Positions 36,201 through 42,828 of a DNA stretch of 43,261 bases are shown here, one piece after another. The stretch lies in the NCBI GenBank assembly GCA_003402735.1, contig QQNE01000032.1:1-43261 (forward strand). The letters are read 5' to 3'. The DNA is from Verrucomicrobiota bacterium. Lineage in GTDB: Bacteria > Verrucomicrobiota > Verrucomicrobiia > Verrucomicrobiales > DEV007. The position numbers and the translations under genes were made by a program. The stretch's first letter is position 1. Each line of letters begins with the position of its first letter. Under the pieces are notes generated by a model. That model saw nothing but the letters and a program-made list of their open reading frames with translations. It did no database searches and was not told the DNA's origin.

Positions 36201-36736
36201 AGTGCAAGGTGGCAGTCCTCGGGGAAGGCTCCTCCGGCCGCTTTCTTGCGGCCTATGTTGCCCTCGAGCCCGGAGCCACCGGCAGCGCCACGGCATTCGC
36301 CGAGTATCTCCGGTCCAAACTCCCGGCTTACATGGTGCCCTCCGCCATCACCATCCTCGACGAGCTTCCGCTGACCACGAATGGAAAGATCGATACCCGC
36401 GCCCTTGCCGCTCCGATCTTCCTTCCCCGCCCGGCGGAATCCCAGGATTCCGGCCCGATCCTCACCCCGACCGAACAAGACTTGGCTCCGCTGTGGAACG
36501 GAGCGCTGAATCTGGCCGAGACCGATCTCGACGCCGACTTCTTCGCCTCGGGCGGACACTCGCTCCTCGGCATGAAGCTGCTCTCTTCGGTTCAGAAAAA
36601 ACTCGGCGTCTCCCTGCCCCTGGGCAAACTCTTCCAGGCACCGACCCTCCGTCTCCTGGCCAAGGAGATCGAGCTCAAGCGAGGAATCGGTCAACCATCG
36701 GGAACGGCGCGGAGTCTGGTTGCCTCCGGCTCTTGA
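27248..36736 (+). CDS. Hybrid PKS-NRPS megasynthase: FkbH-ACP-KS-AT-ACP-AMT-C-A-PCP
   Basis: 3162 residues without a break. Domains in order: FkbH-like loader (1 to about 560, HAD motif LDADNTLWGG with Asp178/Asp180, FLDDNPAE); ACP1 (LGGTS, Ser610); KS (about 668-1100, Cys843 in TACSTS, His1020 in NIGHL, but Asn979 in EANGTGT where His is expected); AT (about 1193-1475, GCGVG with Gly1292 instead of the GHSxG Ser, about 100 residues missing after RGRLM); ACP2 (LGFDS, Ser1543); class III aminotransferase (about 1666-2100, Glu1943 in HGETVGGG instead of Lys); condensation domain (about 2112-2548, HHLACDG at 2244); adenylation domain (about 2565-3055, YTSGSTGNPKG, NAYGPTE, YRTGDL, NGKID); PCP (GGHSLL, Ser3105). 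There is no thioesterase or reductase. FkbH enzymes load glyceryl from 1,3-bisphosphoglycerate. By-eye A-domain code: D, V, C, I, I, G, A, T, L; no substrate assigned. Confidence 0.93.
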   Translation: MNLSIQITASFTAEPLKLSLERWLDLTGIEATASFSDFNQVFQEALNPGSASARNSRGCNLFLIRLRDLAEGAEMARAAAARCEAQQQVFFCPDAESSPEAIELETTLIRSWASFPNVETYPSTRWKEDYSIREAFDPESDRAGKIPYTGPMFAAIAGLVVRRIHKRLRPAAKVLVLDADNTLWGGVCGEESPDALDVDGVFRELQTFARSKRAEGVLLSLCSKNAETDVDRIFAQRQKDLRLRREDFSGWKVNWNPKSQNLRDLAAELNLGLDSFVFLDDNPAEIAEVRANAPQVQALVLPADLGERSRFLRHLWALDPGETTGEDKLRAEFYATEAERQKVLSRSTSFADFLRGLDLEISIRPGADEDFPRLAQLSKRTNQFNASGLQVEAPDLAARVADGSGCLKVNVRDRFGDYGLVGAVLYRIAAGAKLWVDLFLLSCRALGKGVERSMLIDLAKRARADGAETLVFAFQETGRNEPCRRFLESVGAVRTRPEEFQISVALAETLSPIPQEGPVAGQASSGTENRSVSRPGLPSDLAAQIATRWWDADHVFETFCALRSPRPDMAQPLVRPGTEIQQRLADIWERVLGLDGVGIHDAFTALGGTSVQLVALHSAIRSSFPTSLELAELFELPTIAAQASALDGKPTSSARPEPTPARPADPEESAVAIIGMALRVPGANDPETFWNNLAGGLESISRFGRDELDDPENFGQPDYVPAKGLISGVDQFDAAFFGILPKEARLMDPQQRILLELAWEAMERAGYGPGTEGRNVGVYAGASFNTYLLANLCSDRSFLEELIPSIHAGSLQTVFGNDKDFLATRIAYKLNLRGPAVTVQTACSTSMVAVIEACRALRSGQCEMALAGGVAITLPLRSGYFYSSEGILSSDGHCRPFDAAATGTVFSNGGGVVLLKRLSDALRDGDQVHAVIRGIGLNNDGGVKHSYSSPSLEGQAEVIRMAQNDAGVSPGSIGYIEANGTGTPLGDPIEVSALTKAFRSGGAEENGFCVVGSLKPNIGHLDVASGVCGLIKAALCLEKRALPPTLHFRVPNPNIPFASSPFRVHSDLQPWSGGLQGAPRRAAVSSFGVGGTNAHVILEEAPERKSAASSRPTHLFLLSGRSPEALEQVAANLARMADDPGDLQPADAAWTLAAGRKPFRSRRAVAASGFSSLARALRSGSGFSGEAVRENPPVVFLFPDEESLQINMGRELYDSEPIFRRQVDACAEFLRPHLGLDLVEILYPTAGANLEEAERRLGRSGLAQPAMFTVAHALATSLIHWGIRPRSLIGCGVGEFVAATLSGVMTPEEALRLLLIRGRLMDEMPAGLEPFVPRFLESFQGVTLRAPQIPMVSTVSGDWLTNPDATDPGYWASQLAKACRFHQAVNRAATSHPGQIFVEIGPRQNLPLDQAGGSLVLAVCGKGDAQVGEQEQLLQTVGQLWIHGVEVDWTAFYAGETRRRVPLPAYPFERRRHWVDPTPRPPGTAPLSPLQTNFPQDVMAPTSSSSRTPELTNAVREILSDISGLPDRDLKSGASFLELGFDSLLLTQVSRALQNRFKTPITLRQMMSDLLTTDAMVSHLDSVLPPDAFSSAESPVSLEAPPAPVVPPSLPLSVGGSLESVIAAQLDLMRQQLNLLQGLPTQPAAPQVPSPLPQPPPTRKAVSAPDPVINRLFDEALTPSQSAHLRDLIKLYVARTPTSRDLAAQSQRWPGELRPISGRSRHWREINYPLTLAKSHGAKVVDADGNEYVDLVNGFAPNPLGHAPDVVTRALHAQIDRGGIAALEPFADLEVARLFCELTGNEQASSLPDASEARDAAIRLARSLTGRKKTGIFAFGPEGDSEEILNPHREGSDPNRIDLPFGSPTALETIRARAHELALVIVDPIQSCRPELQPGDFIRELRKLTATTGILFVFDETLTGFATGPGGAQAFYGVQADLVIHGETVGGGLPVGVLAGKTEWMNAFAEMRSNDAATSHRLSPLAMAAAKAVLQHLLAQSADFWSALLEKADRLARSVDRIFVETGLPLRMTQFGTRVSLRILDGCEAAGLIFFHLRLKGVFLMEGFPGFLTAAHTDRDVDFLIDAFRDSVDELQRSGFFESRPSLNPVASRSRIEPLSEPLAEIWLASQVSAESSLCFNEIASVNLVGCLDSRSLELALTDLLARHEALRACYLPSGEGFTAQPPARFSLPLEDFAALAAPDRKSAFERILQRERTTRFDLANGPLFRAVLVRNAAEEHVLVLNCHHLACDGWSYGVLLRELGELYSARRTGRQSALPNAASFTDFVRETTLSEDAAERDDAFWVSQFAEPVSPLRLPTDFAPPTEPNPKSDTVTCHLAPHQLATLKRCATESGATLFSLLLGTFQLLLHRISREQRFAVWFPAAGQSGNSPEHLIGHSVNALPLIAGIDLSGDFASHLRRIQARLLDSLEHQTTTYGRLIKTLGAEQRPQVEAIFNLERVHTSIPMEGLETRIHLVERTFSTHPLHLKAFETQDGLDLRCDFQTSLYERTTILAWMDTYLAMLDAAGTHRNGTVAEIASAISAAHRQQIQSWNQTRTDYPRHETLPGLFAKAVTAHPHAVALRSPQQSVTYTALNDLSDRMANSLRIAGAAPGTRIALFLDRSPSLYAAILGVLKAGCVYVPIDTQYPADRIQFLVEDSDCHLVITDQGLRQALPRGVPVLLINDALHASGPQNSLGSAAPTPDSAAVLIYTSGSTGNPKGALLSHRAIIRLVFGTDYAPFDADQRFIQMASICFDVSLCEVFGSLLHGARLVIPPPGALTIDGLADQIRDEGVTQLIMTAALFEAIADSRPDAFARVRQVITGGDVASLSHYEKIRDAHPACQLINAYGPTENTTLTTHHPLAPEDLRRARIPIGRPAANCTAWIVDARGELTPPGIPGELWAGGDGVALGYWNRPELSAARFVANPFESSPESRLYRTGDLCRLRPDGGIEFLGRIDQQVKIRGFRVEPEEVEVQLDRHPSVRQCKVAVLGEGSSGRFLAAYVALEPGATGSATAFAEYLRSKLPAYMVPSAITILDELPLTTNGKIDTRALAAPIFLPRPAESQDSGPILTPTEQDLAPLWNGALNLAETDLDADFFASGGHSLLGMKLLSSVQKKLGVSLPLGKLFQAPTLRLLAKEIELKRGIGQPSGTARSLVASGS

Positions 36737-36740
36737 GCCC

Positions 36741-37568
36741 ATGTCTTCCCGGTTGGCCCACCCCTCGTCCCCACCGCGCGACGGAGAGATTCATCTCTGG
36801 CGGGTCTTCCTTGGCGATGCGGTGGGCCTCTGCTCACGGCAGGCGCGATGGCTCTCCCCGGAGGAACTGCGGCGCGCCGATGCCTATCGGTTCGATCGGG
36901 ATCGGCAACGCTTTGTCGCCGCCCGGGGCGAGCTTCGCCGCATCCTGACCGCCTACACCGGAGTCCCTTCCGGCCGCATCGAGTTGGGCAGCAGCGCCGC
37001 TGGGAAACCTTTCCTACTCAGCCCTGGCCCGTCCCTGCACTTCAACATCTCCCACAGCGGCGACCAGGCGCTCATGGCCTTCTCTTCGGACGGCGAGGTG
37101 GGGGTCGACCTCGAGGAAATCCCCTCGGAATCCCGCCTGGAGGATCTCCTGCCGACCATCTGCAGCGCCGGCGAACAGCTCCGGATCCTGACGCTCCCTC
37201 CCGCTCGCAGGGCACGGGCGCTGCTCCGGTTGTGGACGGCAAAGGAAGCGTTTCTGAAGGCGACCGGTGCAGGCCTCCAAATCGCCCCCGATCGTCTGGA
37301 GGTGGACGCTGAAATTCTCCTCGGCGAAGGCGGCACCACCCGGGTGCGCTGGGCGGAGGCCCTCCACCTCTCGGAACTCTACCGCCTCTATCCGTTGCCC
37401 GAGTGCGAAATCCGGTGGCAGGCCTCCGCGGCCCTCGCCGTCCGCTGGACCGGAACTCCCCACCGCATCCAATGGTTCACTGGGGAGGACGAAGAATCAC
37501 CACTTCCCCATCGAATCCCCCCTCTCGCAGATGCGTCCGATGCAAGGCGTGTGGGCCCGCGTGGATGA
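36741..37568 (+). CDS. 4'-phosphopantetheinyl transferase, Sfp type
   Basis: 275 residues. It adds the phosphopantetheine arm from CoA to carrier-protein serines. Sfp signatures: RFVAARGELRRIL, GKPFLLSPGPSLHFNISHSG, EVGVDLEEI (metal-binding Asp/Glu) and RLWTAKEAFLKATG. ATG 36741, four bases after the megasynthase stop, is chosen; a TTG at 36720 in the same frame is possible. Its position makes it the activating partner of the three carrier domains (ACP1, ACP2, PCP) in the preceding gene. The last 30 residues or so run antisense into the convergent NlpC-like gene (92-base overlap), and look like a tail added beyond the family core. Confidence 0.9.
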   Translation: MSSRLAHPSSPPRDGEIHLWRVFLGDAVGLCSRQARWLSPEELRRADAYRFDRDRQRFVAARGELRRILTAYTGVPSGRIELGSSAAGKPFLLSPGPSLHFNISHSGDQALMAFSSDGEVGVDLEEIPSESRLEDLLPTICSAGEQLRILTLPPARRARALLRLWTAKEAFLKATGAGLQIAPDRLEVDAEILLGEGGTTRVRWAEALHLSELYRLYPLPECEIRWQASAALAVRWTGTPHRIQWFTGEDEESPLPHRIPPLADASDARRVGPRG

Positions 37569-38478
37569 TCTCGTCGGCCGCGTCAAGCCATCCGTTCCCG
37601 TTCCGATCGGCCGCCAACGCACCGATGTGTTGAAACGCCTTCCCCGGGGTGTAACGAACCGCAATGGCATCACCGGGTTTGACCTCCCGCCCCCATCGGA
37701 CCGCACGTTTCGGGACGCCGCCCACCACCGGAAATTCCGCGATCCTGGTCCACTCTTGCGCCAACATCGAGACATTGGCGTCCCTGCCCGCTCCCAGTCT
37801 TTTCCACCGCCGATGCGCCGCCACCAGCACGTCGGCGCAATCGACCCCGACGTAGTGGTAGCTTTGCGACGGCACGGATCCGAACAACCCGGGCACGTTG
37901 AAAAAGCCACTCAAACACCCCAGGTAACCCTCATCTGTCTGGATCGATAGACGAAAGACCGCGGGCGACAGGTTCCGCTCCCCGTTCTCCTCCAACCCCG
38001 CGGACCGGAGCCGCAGACCGTCCGCCAAAACCTGCGCTTGGAACCAGAAACTTCCCAGATCGGGATGGTAGTAAGGAGATCGGCTCGCCTGCCGAAAGTC
38101 CTCTGCGGGACGCACCTCCACCTCAGTCCTGCCCCTCCACGAAAGGATCTCAACCATCCGGTAGTCAATCTTGCCAAACCCCACCCATGCATACGGATCC
38201 GCTTCCCAGGGGTGATTGGCGTTCTTGTAGAACCTCGCCGTCTCGGGCACGATTTGGAACCAACGCGTCTCCCCATTCGCCGGATGGCCGACGAGCCGCA
38301 ACCGCACCGTCGCCCCCTGCAGCGCCACGACGGCTCCGGACCGGAAGGACTCTTCGCCGACGCGGCCTTCAACCGACAACGATGGCCGTGCCGCCAGCGG
38401 AACGGTCTCCCACACGTCCTGCGCCCGGGCACTCCCCAACATCAAAAACAGCGCTCCCCACCAACCCCATGACTTCAT
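37477..38478 (-). CDS. Exported NlpC/P60-like (papain-fold) protein
   Basis: 333 residues with a signal peptide (WGWWGALFLMLGSARAQ). The first 190 residues are beta-rich and unrecognised. The C-terminal part has YHYVGVDCADVLVAAHRR with Cys214, and KAFQHIGALAADRNGNGWLD with His284; this spacing, followed by EIIHAGPHALH, resembles the Cys-His pair of NlpC/P60 or CHAP amidases, which cut peptidoglycan peptides. DRNGNGWLDAADE looks like an EF-hand/dockerin-type calcium loop. ATG 38478 starts the signal peptide. Last of a three-gene minus-strand run (ACT, deoxyribosyltransferase-like, this one; 23-base gap). The final residues overlap the PPTase gene antisense. Family assignment is tentative. Confidence 0.6.
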   Translation of the reverse strand: MKSWGWWGALFLMLGSARAQDVWETVPLAARPSLSVEGRVGEESFRSGAVVALQGATVRLRLVGHPANGETRWFQIVPETARFYKNANHPWEADPYAWVGFGKIDYRMVEILSWRGRTEVEVRPAEDFRQASRSPYYHPDLGSFWFQAQVLADGLRLRSAGLEENGERNLSPAVFRLSIQTDEGYLGCLSGFFNVPGLFGSVPSQSYHYVGVDCADVLVAAHRRWKRLGAGRDANVSMLAQEWTRIAEFPVVGGVPKRAVRWGREVKPGDAIAVRYTPGKAFQHIGALAADRNGNGWLDAADEIIHAGPHALHRTHLREGGFDGEVVILRPPQ

Positions 38479-38501
38479 GGATCCTTGGACGCAAAGCCCG
38501 C

Positions 38502-39509
38502 TCAAAGATTCTCCGCGCCGAGCAAAAGCCAGTTGTCATCGATCGATTCCAAAGGTCTCTGCCGGACCTCGCCAGCCTCATCGTATTCGGAAAGAATCGT
38601 CGTCTTTGGAGGAATATGGCCGGATGCGATGGAAAGCAGATGACTGAGAAACGTCCGCTTCGGCTGATAAGCGTGATTGTACCAGAAATAGTGCCGATCC
38701 CTCTCCGCCGGGACCTCCAAGGCCTCCCGGAGCAGTCGCTCCTCCGCAGGATCGGCGAAGGTCACGTGATCCAGGATGCCCCCCTTGAGCTTCCGCAACG
38801 GTTCGAACTGGGCCACCCATTTTCGTGTCTGCTGCCACTTCGGGTTCTCCCCCGGGGCGGGTTCGGAATCAAGAAAGTCCCCGATCAATTGCTCGTAAAA
38901 GTCCGGTCCTTTCAGATTGAGATGCTCCCAACCGAAGCCGTCGAACATGTTGTGTCCGCCCACGACATTCCCATACCACTGACTCGGCAAACCGTGAGGA
39001 TTTTCCTTTAGACCGTAAAACTTCAAGGCCTTTTTCTGCTCCCCGGTCAGGCTCTTCAGCGCCGGAAAAAAATCATAACTGATCGGCGGGCTGATCAAGA
39101 GCACCGGCTTCAATTGATTGCGCGCCGTGATGATCTCGTGAACGGTCCCCACGCTGTAAATGTTCGTGGGGACGAACGCGATCACAAAGTCGCTGATGTC
39201 GGTCATTCGGAGATCGATGTGCACCGTCTCCCAAAACTCCTGCTCAAAGCGCGCCCGGGTTTGGTGTGAGGTCCAAAAATCGGTCTCGTAGCGCTCCTTG
39301 GCCGGAAGCAGTCCTTCCCGCCCGTAATCCGCGGAATGCCCCAGGACACGGGGCTTGTTCCACGGATCCAGCACGGTGATCGACAGCGCCTTGAGCACCG
39401 GGGTGAGAATCGCCCGCCACCCAAAGTATTTTTCGACCACTCGCGACCCCACAAAATCCATGGGCCCGGAAAGATACACCCGGGTGTTTTGCAGCAGATT
39501 GCCCGTCAT
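38502..39509 (-). CDS. Nucleoside 2-deoxyribosyltransferase-like protein
   Basis: 335 residues, no signal peptide. The start TRVYLSGPMDF is the strand-loop typical of nucleoside 2-deoxyribosyltransferase and DUF4406 folds (Y-[IL]-[SA]-G-P-M). Then come VLDPWNKP, HIDLRMTDISDFVIAFVPTN and SVGTVHEIITARNQLKPVLL, matching the family's D-x-x-x-x-x-S-D-x-x-[IV] and S-x-G-T-x-x-E patterns; the Glu of GTVHEI could be the nucleophile. The C-terminal half (about 180-335), rich in aromatic residues (WYGNVVGGHNMFDGFGWEHL), I do not recognise. It is longer than the usual 150-residue enzyme. Coupled by ATGA overlap to the ACT-domain gene upstream. Function on nucleotides is inferred, not shown. Confidence 0.6.
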   Translation of the reverse strand: MTGNLLQNTRVYLSGPMDFVGSRVVEKYFGWRAILTPVLKALSITVLDPWNKPRVLGHSADYGREGLLPAKERYETDFWTSHQTRARFEQEFWETVHIDLRMTDISDFVIAFVPTNIYSVGTVHEIITARNQLKPVLLISPPISYDFFPALKSLTGEQKKALKFYGLKENPHGLPSQWYGNVVGGHNMFDGFGWEHLNLKGPDFYEQLIGDFLDSEPAPGENPKWQQTRKWVAQFEPLRKLKGGILDHVTFADPAEERLLREALEVPAERDRHYFWYNHAYQPKRTFLSHLLSIASGHIPPKTTILSEYDEAGEVRQRPLESIDDNWLLLGAENL

Positions 39510-40039
39510 GGTTCTGGAGCTTCCGGAGGCGGAGTCAGATCAATTTCAAGATGCAACTCCTGCGAGAGCCCGGCCAGGTCCGTCCTGACCTGCTCCAAGG
39601 AGGTTCCGTCCGGGAAACAGAGCTCCGCCACCGCCTTAAAAAGAATCTCTCCGGTCCACGGCGCACTGATGCATTCCGTCTCCAGTTCAATCACGTTGAT
39701 CCCACGCGCGGCCAGCGCCTGTGAAAGATCCCGGACGATTCCCGGACGATCATGACCCAACAGTTCCAGATGGTGCCGGACCCGAGGAACCGGCTCATGC
39801 GCCAGCGTCTCCACCACCACCGCAGACAATCCCAAACTTTCCAAACCGCCACGCAGCGCACCGGCCTCCTCCTCGGGAACCTCAACGTGCACAATCCCCG
39901 CAAACTGCCCCGCCAATCGCGCCATCCGGCTCTCCACCCAGTTCCCGCCATGCGCGGCCACCACGGTGGAAACCGCTTTGACGACGCCCGGACGATCCGG
40001 ACCTACCAAAGTCACAACCAGGGAAACGTTTCCTGCCAT
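39506..40039 (-). CDS. Two-ACT-domain protein, GcvR-like
   Basis: 177 residues with two ACT domains. The first starts SLVVTLVGPDRPGVVKAVST, the second LELLGHDRPGIVRDLSQALA; both show the family's G-x-D-R-P-G-[IV] turn before the first helix, followed by NWVESRMARLAGQFAG and INVIELETECISA. This matches glycine cleavage repressor GcvR and related amino-acid-sensing regulators, which lack a DNA-binding domain and act through protein partners. No gcv genes are in view. The first gene of a run with the next two on the minus strand; its stop overlaps the next start as ATGA. Confidence 0.85.
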   Translation of the reverse strand: MAGNVSLVVTLVGPDRPGVVKAVSTVVAAHGGNWVESRMARLAGQFAGIVHVEVPEEEAGALRGGLESLGLSAVVVETLAHEPVPRVRHHLELLGHDRPGIVRDLSQALAARGINVIELETECISAPWTGEILFKAVAELCFPDGTSLEQVRTDLAGLSQELHLEIDLTPPPEAPEP

Positions 40040-40217
40040 AGCGCCCGATTCTCCGCTCGATCCTCACAGGACGCAACGCCGGAATGAAATCACCCGACGC
40101 TTGAATGCGTGGAAACCCTTACGCCGCGCGAACCGATTTCCGTTTCCCTTCTCCCCATCCGAGCCTAGAGTGTCGACGGGCCCGGGGGATTTTCTCACCA
40201 AAGAATCTCTTCCTGGT
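40040..40217. promoter_or_regulatory. Divergent intergenic region, ACT protein / response regulator
   Basis: 178 bases between divergent starts. A plus-strand open frame crosses it from 39966, but this part has no coding character and the response regulator clearly begins at 40218. No convincing promoter boxes found. Confidence 0.3.
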
Positions 40218-41408
40218 ATGAAGGTACTCGTCGCTGAAGATGACCCCGCCACCCTGTCTCGCATTTGTTCCCTTGTCCAAAGCTGGGGCCACCAATGCCT
40301 GCCTGCGCGGGACGGCACCACCGCCTCGAAACTGCTGCGGCGGCATCACCCCGGCTTGGTGATCACTGACGGGATGATGCCGACCCCGGACGGTTTGAGC
40401 CTGCTCAAGCAGATCCAGGACCAGCCCCTGCGGCCCACCTACGTCATTTTCCTGACCGGAAAAGGTCGCGCGTCGCACTTGGACGAAGCCATGGAATCCG
40501 GAGCGGACGATTTCCTCCGCCAACCGTTCGATCCCGAAGAACTCCGGGTCCGCGTCCGCGCCGGAGCCAGAATCCTGGATCAACAACACGAACTCGAAAC
40601 GGCCAACGCCGAATTGGCCATGGCTTACCTGAAACTCCACGTCGCCAAGGGACGCCTGCGCAGCGAACTCGAGGCGTCCGCAGAAATCCAGGAATCCTTT
40701 CTCCCCGCGGAACCTCCTCCAACCCGTCAGGCGACCTTTGCCTGGTATCACCGGGCCTGCGCAACCCACTCCGGAGACACCTTCAACTTCGTTCCACTCG
40801 ACCGCGACCGGGTCGGCCTTTTTATGGCCAGTTTCAGCGGAGAGGGAGTCGGCTCCACGCTCATGTCTGCCCACCTGAGCCTAACCATGAACCGCCACGG
40901 CGCCCACGACGATCCATCGCTCCCACTGGAGAACCCGGCGGCCGTGGCACACTGGCTGAACGATCGGTTCTCTTATTTCGACCGCTTGCGCTACTTCACG
41001 CTCCTCTACGGAATCCTCGATTTCCGGGACCTCACCTTCCGCTTCACCTCCGCCGCCCATCCGGGTCCCATGCTGCTCTCACATGGCCGGACCCGACTCT
41101 TCAAGGTGACTCCGCCTGCCGTCGGCTTGCACAAGGACGCGCAATTCAGGAACCGAAGGCTTCGGCTCCACCCGGGAGACCGGCTCTTTGTCTACAACCC
41201 TGGCTTCCTCGAAATGGAAAACGCCCTCGGCGAGAGTTTCACCGAGGACGAGTTGGCCGGACTCCTGTTGGAAGAGGCCCTGGCCCCGCTTCATGTGACT
41301 TTGCAAAGAGCCGGTGAACAAGCCCTGGCATGGGCCAAACCCGGAGCTTTGCGGCGCGACCTTTGCCTCGTCGGCGTGGAAGTCAATACCGGTAGTGGGC
41401 CGGCTTGA
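40218..41408 (+). CDS. Response regulator with degenerate PP2C (SpoIIE-type) output domain
   Basis: 396 residues. Receiver domain (1-120): [11 protein letters not shown], the phosphorylatable Asp51 in [14 protein letters not shown] with Thr, but Gln102 in LRQPF where nearly all receivers have Lys. A helical, coiled-coil-like linker (about 122-160) follows. The output domain (about 165-390) has PP2C/SpoIIE layout: [70 protein letters not shown]. Canonical members read GGDYYD, ADVSGHG and YTDG; here Asn190, Ser205 and Pro328 replace metal-binding aspartates. Phosphatase activity is therefore doubtful; it may be a binding-only output. ATG 40218 is chosen from the receiver start. The 3' end overlaps ahcY by 26 bases. 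Confidence 0.85.
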   Translation: MKVLVAEDDPATLSRICSLVQSWGHQCLPARDGTTASKLLRRHHPGLVITDGMMPTPDGLSLLKQIQDQPLRPTYVIFLTGKGRASHLDEAMESGADDFLRQPFDPEELRVRVRAGARILDQQHELETANAELAMAYLKLHVAKGRLRSELEASAEIQESFLPAEPPPTRQATFAWYHRACATHSGDTFNFVPLDRDRVGLFMASFSGEGVGSTLMSAHLSLTMNRHGAHDDPSLPLENPAAVAHWLNDRFSYFDRLRYFTLLYGILDFRDLTFRFTSAAHPGPMLLSHGRTRLFKVTPPAVGLHKDAQFRNRRLRLHPGDRLFVYNPGFLEMENALGESFTEDELAGLLLEEALAPLHVTLQRAGEQALAWAKPGALRRDLCLVGVEVNTGSGPA

Positions 41409-42810
41409 ACGGACCGTGGCTGCTCACCCCGAGATATTCCGCCTGAGCCTCACTGAGCACCGTCAGCTTCGCGCCGATCTTCTCCAGGTGAAGGCGGGCC
41501 ACCTCCTCATCGAGTTCCTTCGACAGCAGGTAAACCTTGTTCTCGTATTTCCCGCGGTTCTTCCACAAATCGATCTGCGCCAGGGTCTGGTTGGCGAAGC
41601 TGTTGGACATGACGAAACTCGGATGACCCGTCGCGCAACCCAGATTCACCAATCGTCCCTTGGCCAGGATGTAAATGCTGTTGCCTCCAGGGAAGGTGTA
41701 TTTGTCCACCGCACCCTCGGACTCCGGCTTGATCGAGGTGATCTTCACGCCCGGAGCGCTGTTGAGCTGCGCCATCTGGATTTCATTGTCGAAATGCCCG
41801 ATGTTGCACACGATCGCCTGATCCTTCATCCGCTCCATGTGTTCGAGCGTGATGATGTCCATGTTCCCGGTGGTGGTGACATAAATGTTTCCCCAACCGA
41901 GCGTGTCCTCGATCGTGGTGACCATGAATCCCTCGATGGCGGCCTGAAGCGCACAGATCGGATCGATCTCGGTGACCACCACCCGGGCTCCCATTCCCTT
42001 GAGCGCCTGGGCGCAGCCCTTGCCGACATCGCCATACCCGCAGACCACCGCCACTTTTCCGGCGATCATGACGTCCGTGGCCCGTTTGATGCCGTCGATC
42101 AACGACTCCCGACAACCGTAGAGGTTGTCGAATTTTGACTTCGTCACCGAATCGTTGACGTTGATGGCCGGAAAGAGCAGTTCTCCCGCCTCCACCATCT
42201 GGTAAAGACGATGCACCCCGGTCGTCGTCTCCTCGGAGACGCCCTTGCATTCCTCCACGATGCCATGCCAGAGGTTCGGCGAGTCCGCGTGGATCTGCTT
42301 CAAGAGATCCTTGATGATGCTCACCTCCTCATTGCCGGACGGCGTGTTCACCCAATCGCTTCCGTTCTCCAACTGGTAGCCTTTGTGAATCAGCAAGGTG
42401 GCGTCGCCGCCATCATCGACAATCAGTTGCGGTCCCTTGCCGTGCGGATGACGCAACGCCTGCTCGGTACACCACCAATATTCCTCCAGCGTCTCCCCCT
42501 TCCAGGCAAACACCGGGATCCCCGCCGCCGCGATGGCCGCCGCCGCGTGATCCTGAGTGGAGAAAATGTTGCAGCTGGCCCAACGCACCGATGCCCCAAG
42601 CTCGGCAAGGGTCTCGATGAGCACCGCCGTCTGGATCGTCATGTGGAGCGATCCCGTGATGCGCACCCCGTCGAGCGGACGCGTGGCCGCATACTTTTCC
42701 CGGATGGCCATCAGGCCGGGCATCTCGTGCTCGGCGATCTGGATCTCCTTGCGGCCGAACTCAGCGAGTCCGATGTCCTTGACTTTGAAGTCGTTGAATG
42801 TGGTCGACAT
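41383..42810 (-). CDS. ahcY: Adenosylhomocysteinase
   Basis: 475 residues, normal length. It hydrolyses S-adenosylhomocysteine to adenosine and homocysteine using bound NAD. Motifs: [78 protein letters not shown], the NAD-binding [41 protein letters not shown] and the C-terminal PFKPAHYRY. Start ATG 42810. It lies 18 bases after metK on the same strand, so methionine-cycle genes are grouped. That gap is too short for a SAH riboswitch; any such element would lie upstream of metK, outside the window. Confidence 0.97.
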   Translation of the reverse strand: MSTTFNDFKVKDIGLAEFGRKEIQIAEHEMPGLMAIREKYAATRPLDGVRITGSLHMTIQTAVLIETLAELGASVRWASCNIFSTQDHAAAAIAAAGIPVFAWKGETLEEYWWCTEQALRHPHGKGPQLIVDDGGDATLLIHKGYQLENGSDWVNTPSGNEEVSIIKDLLKQIHADSPNLWHGIVEECKGVSEETTTGVHRLYQMVEAGELLFPAINVNDSVTKSKFDNLYGCRESLIDGIKRATDVMIAGKVAVVCGYGDVGKGCAQALKGMGARVVVTEIDPICALQAAIEGFMVTTIEDTLGWGNIYVTTTGNMDIITLEHMERMKDQAIVCNIGHFDNEIQMAQLNSAPGVKITSIKPESEGAVDKYTFPGGNSIYILAKGRLVNLGCATGHPSFVMSNSFANQTLAQIDLWKNRGKYENKVYLLSKELDEEVARLHLEKIGAKLTVLSEAQAEYLGVSSHGPFKPAHYRY

Positions 42811-42828
42811 AATGTTTGCGGTAGAGGT

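Noticed and set aside
42811-42828. SAH or SAM riboswitch before ahcY
   Set aside because: Only 18 bases separate metK and ahcY; no room for such an element.
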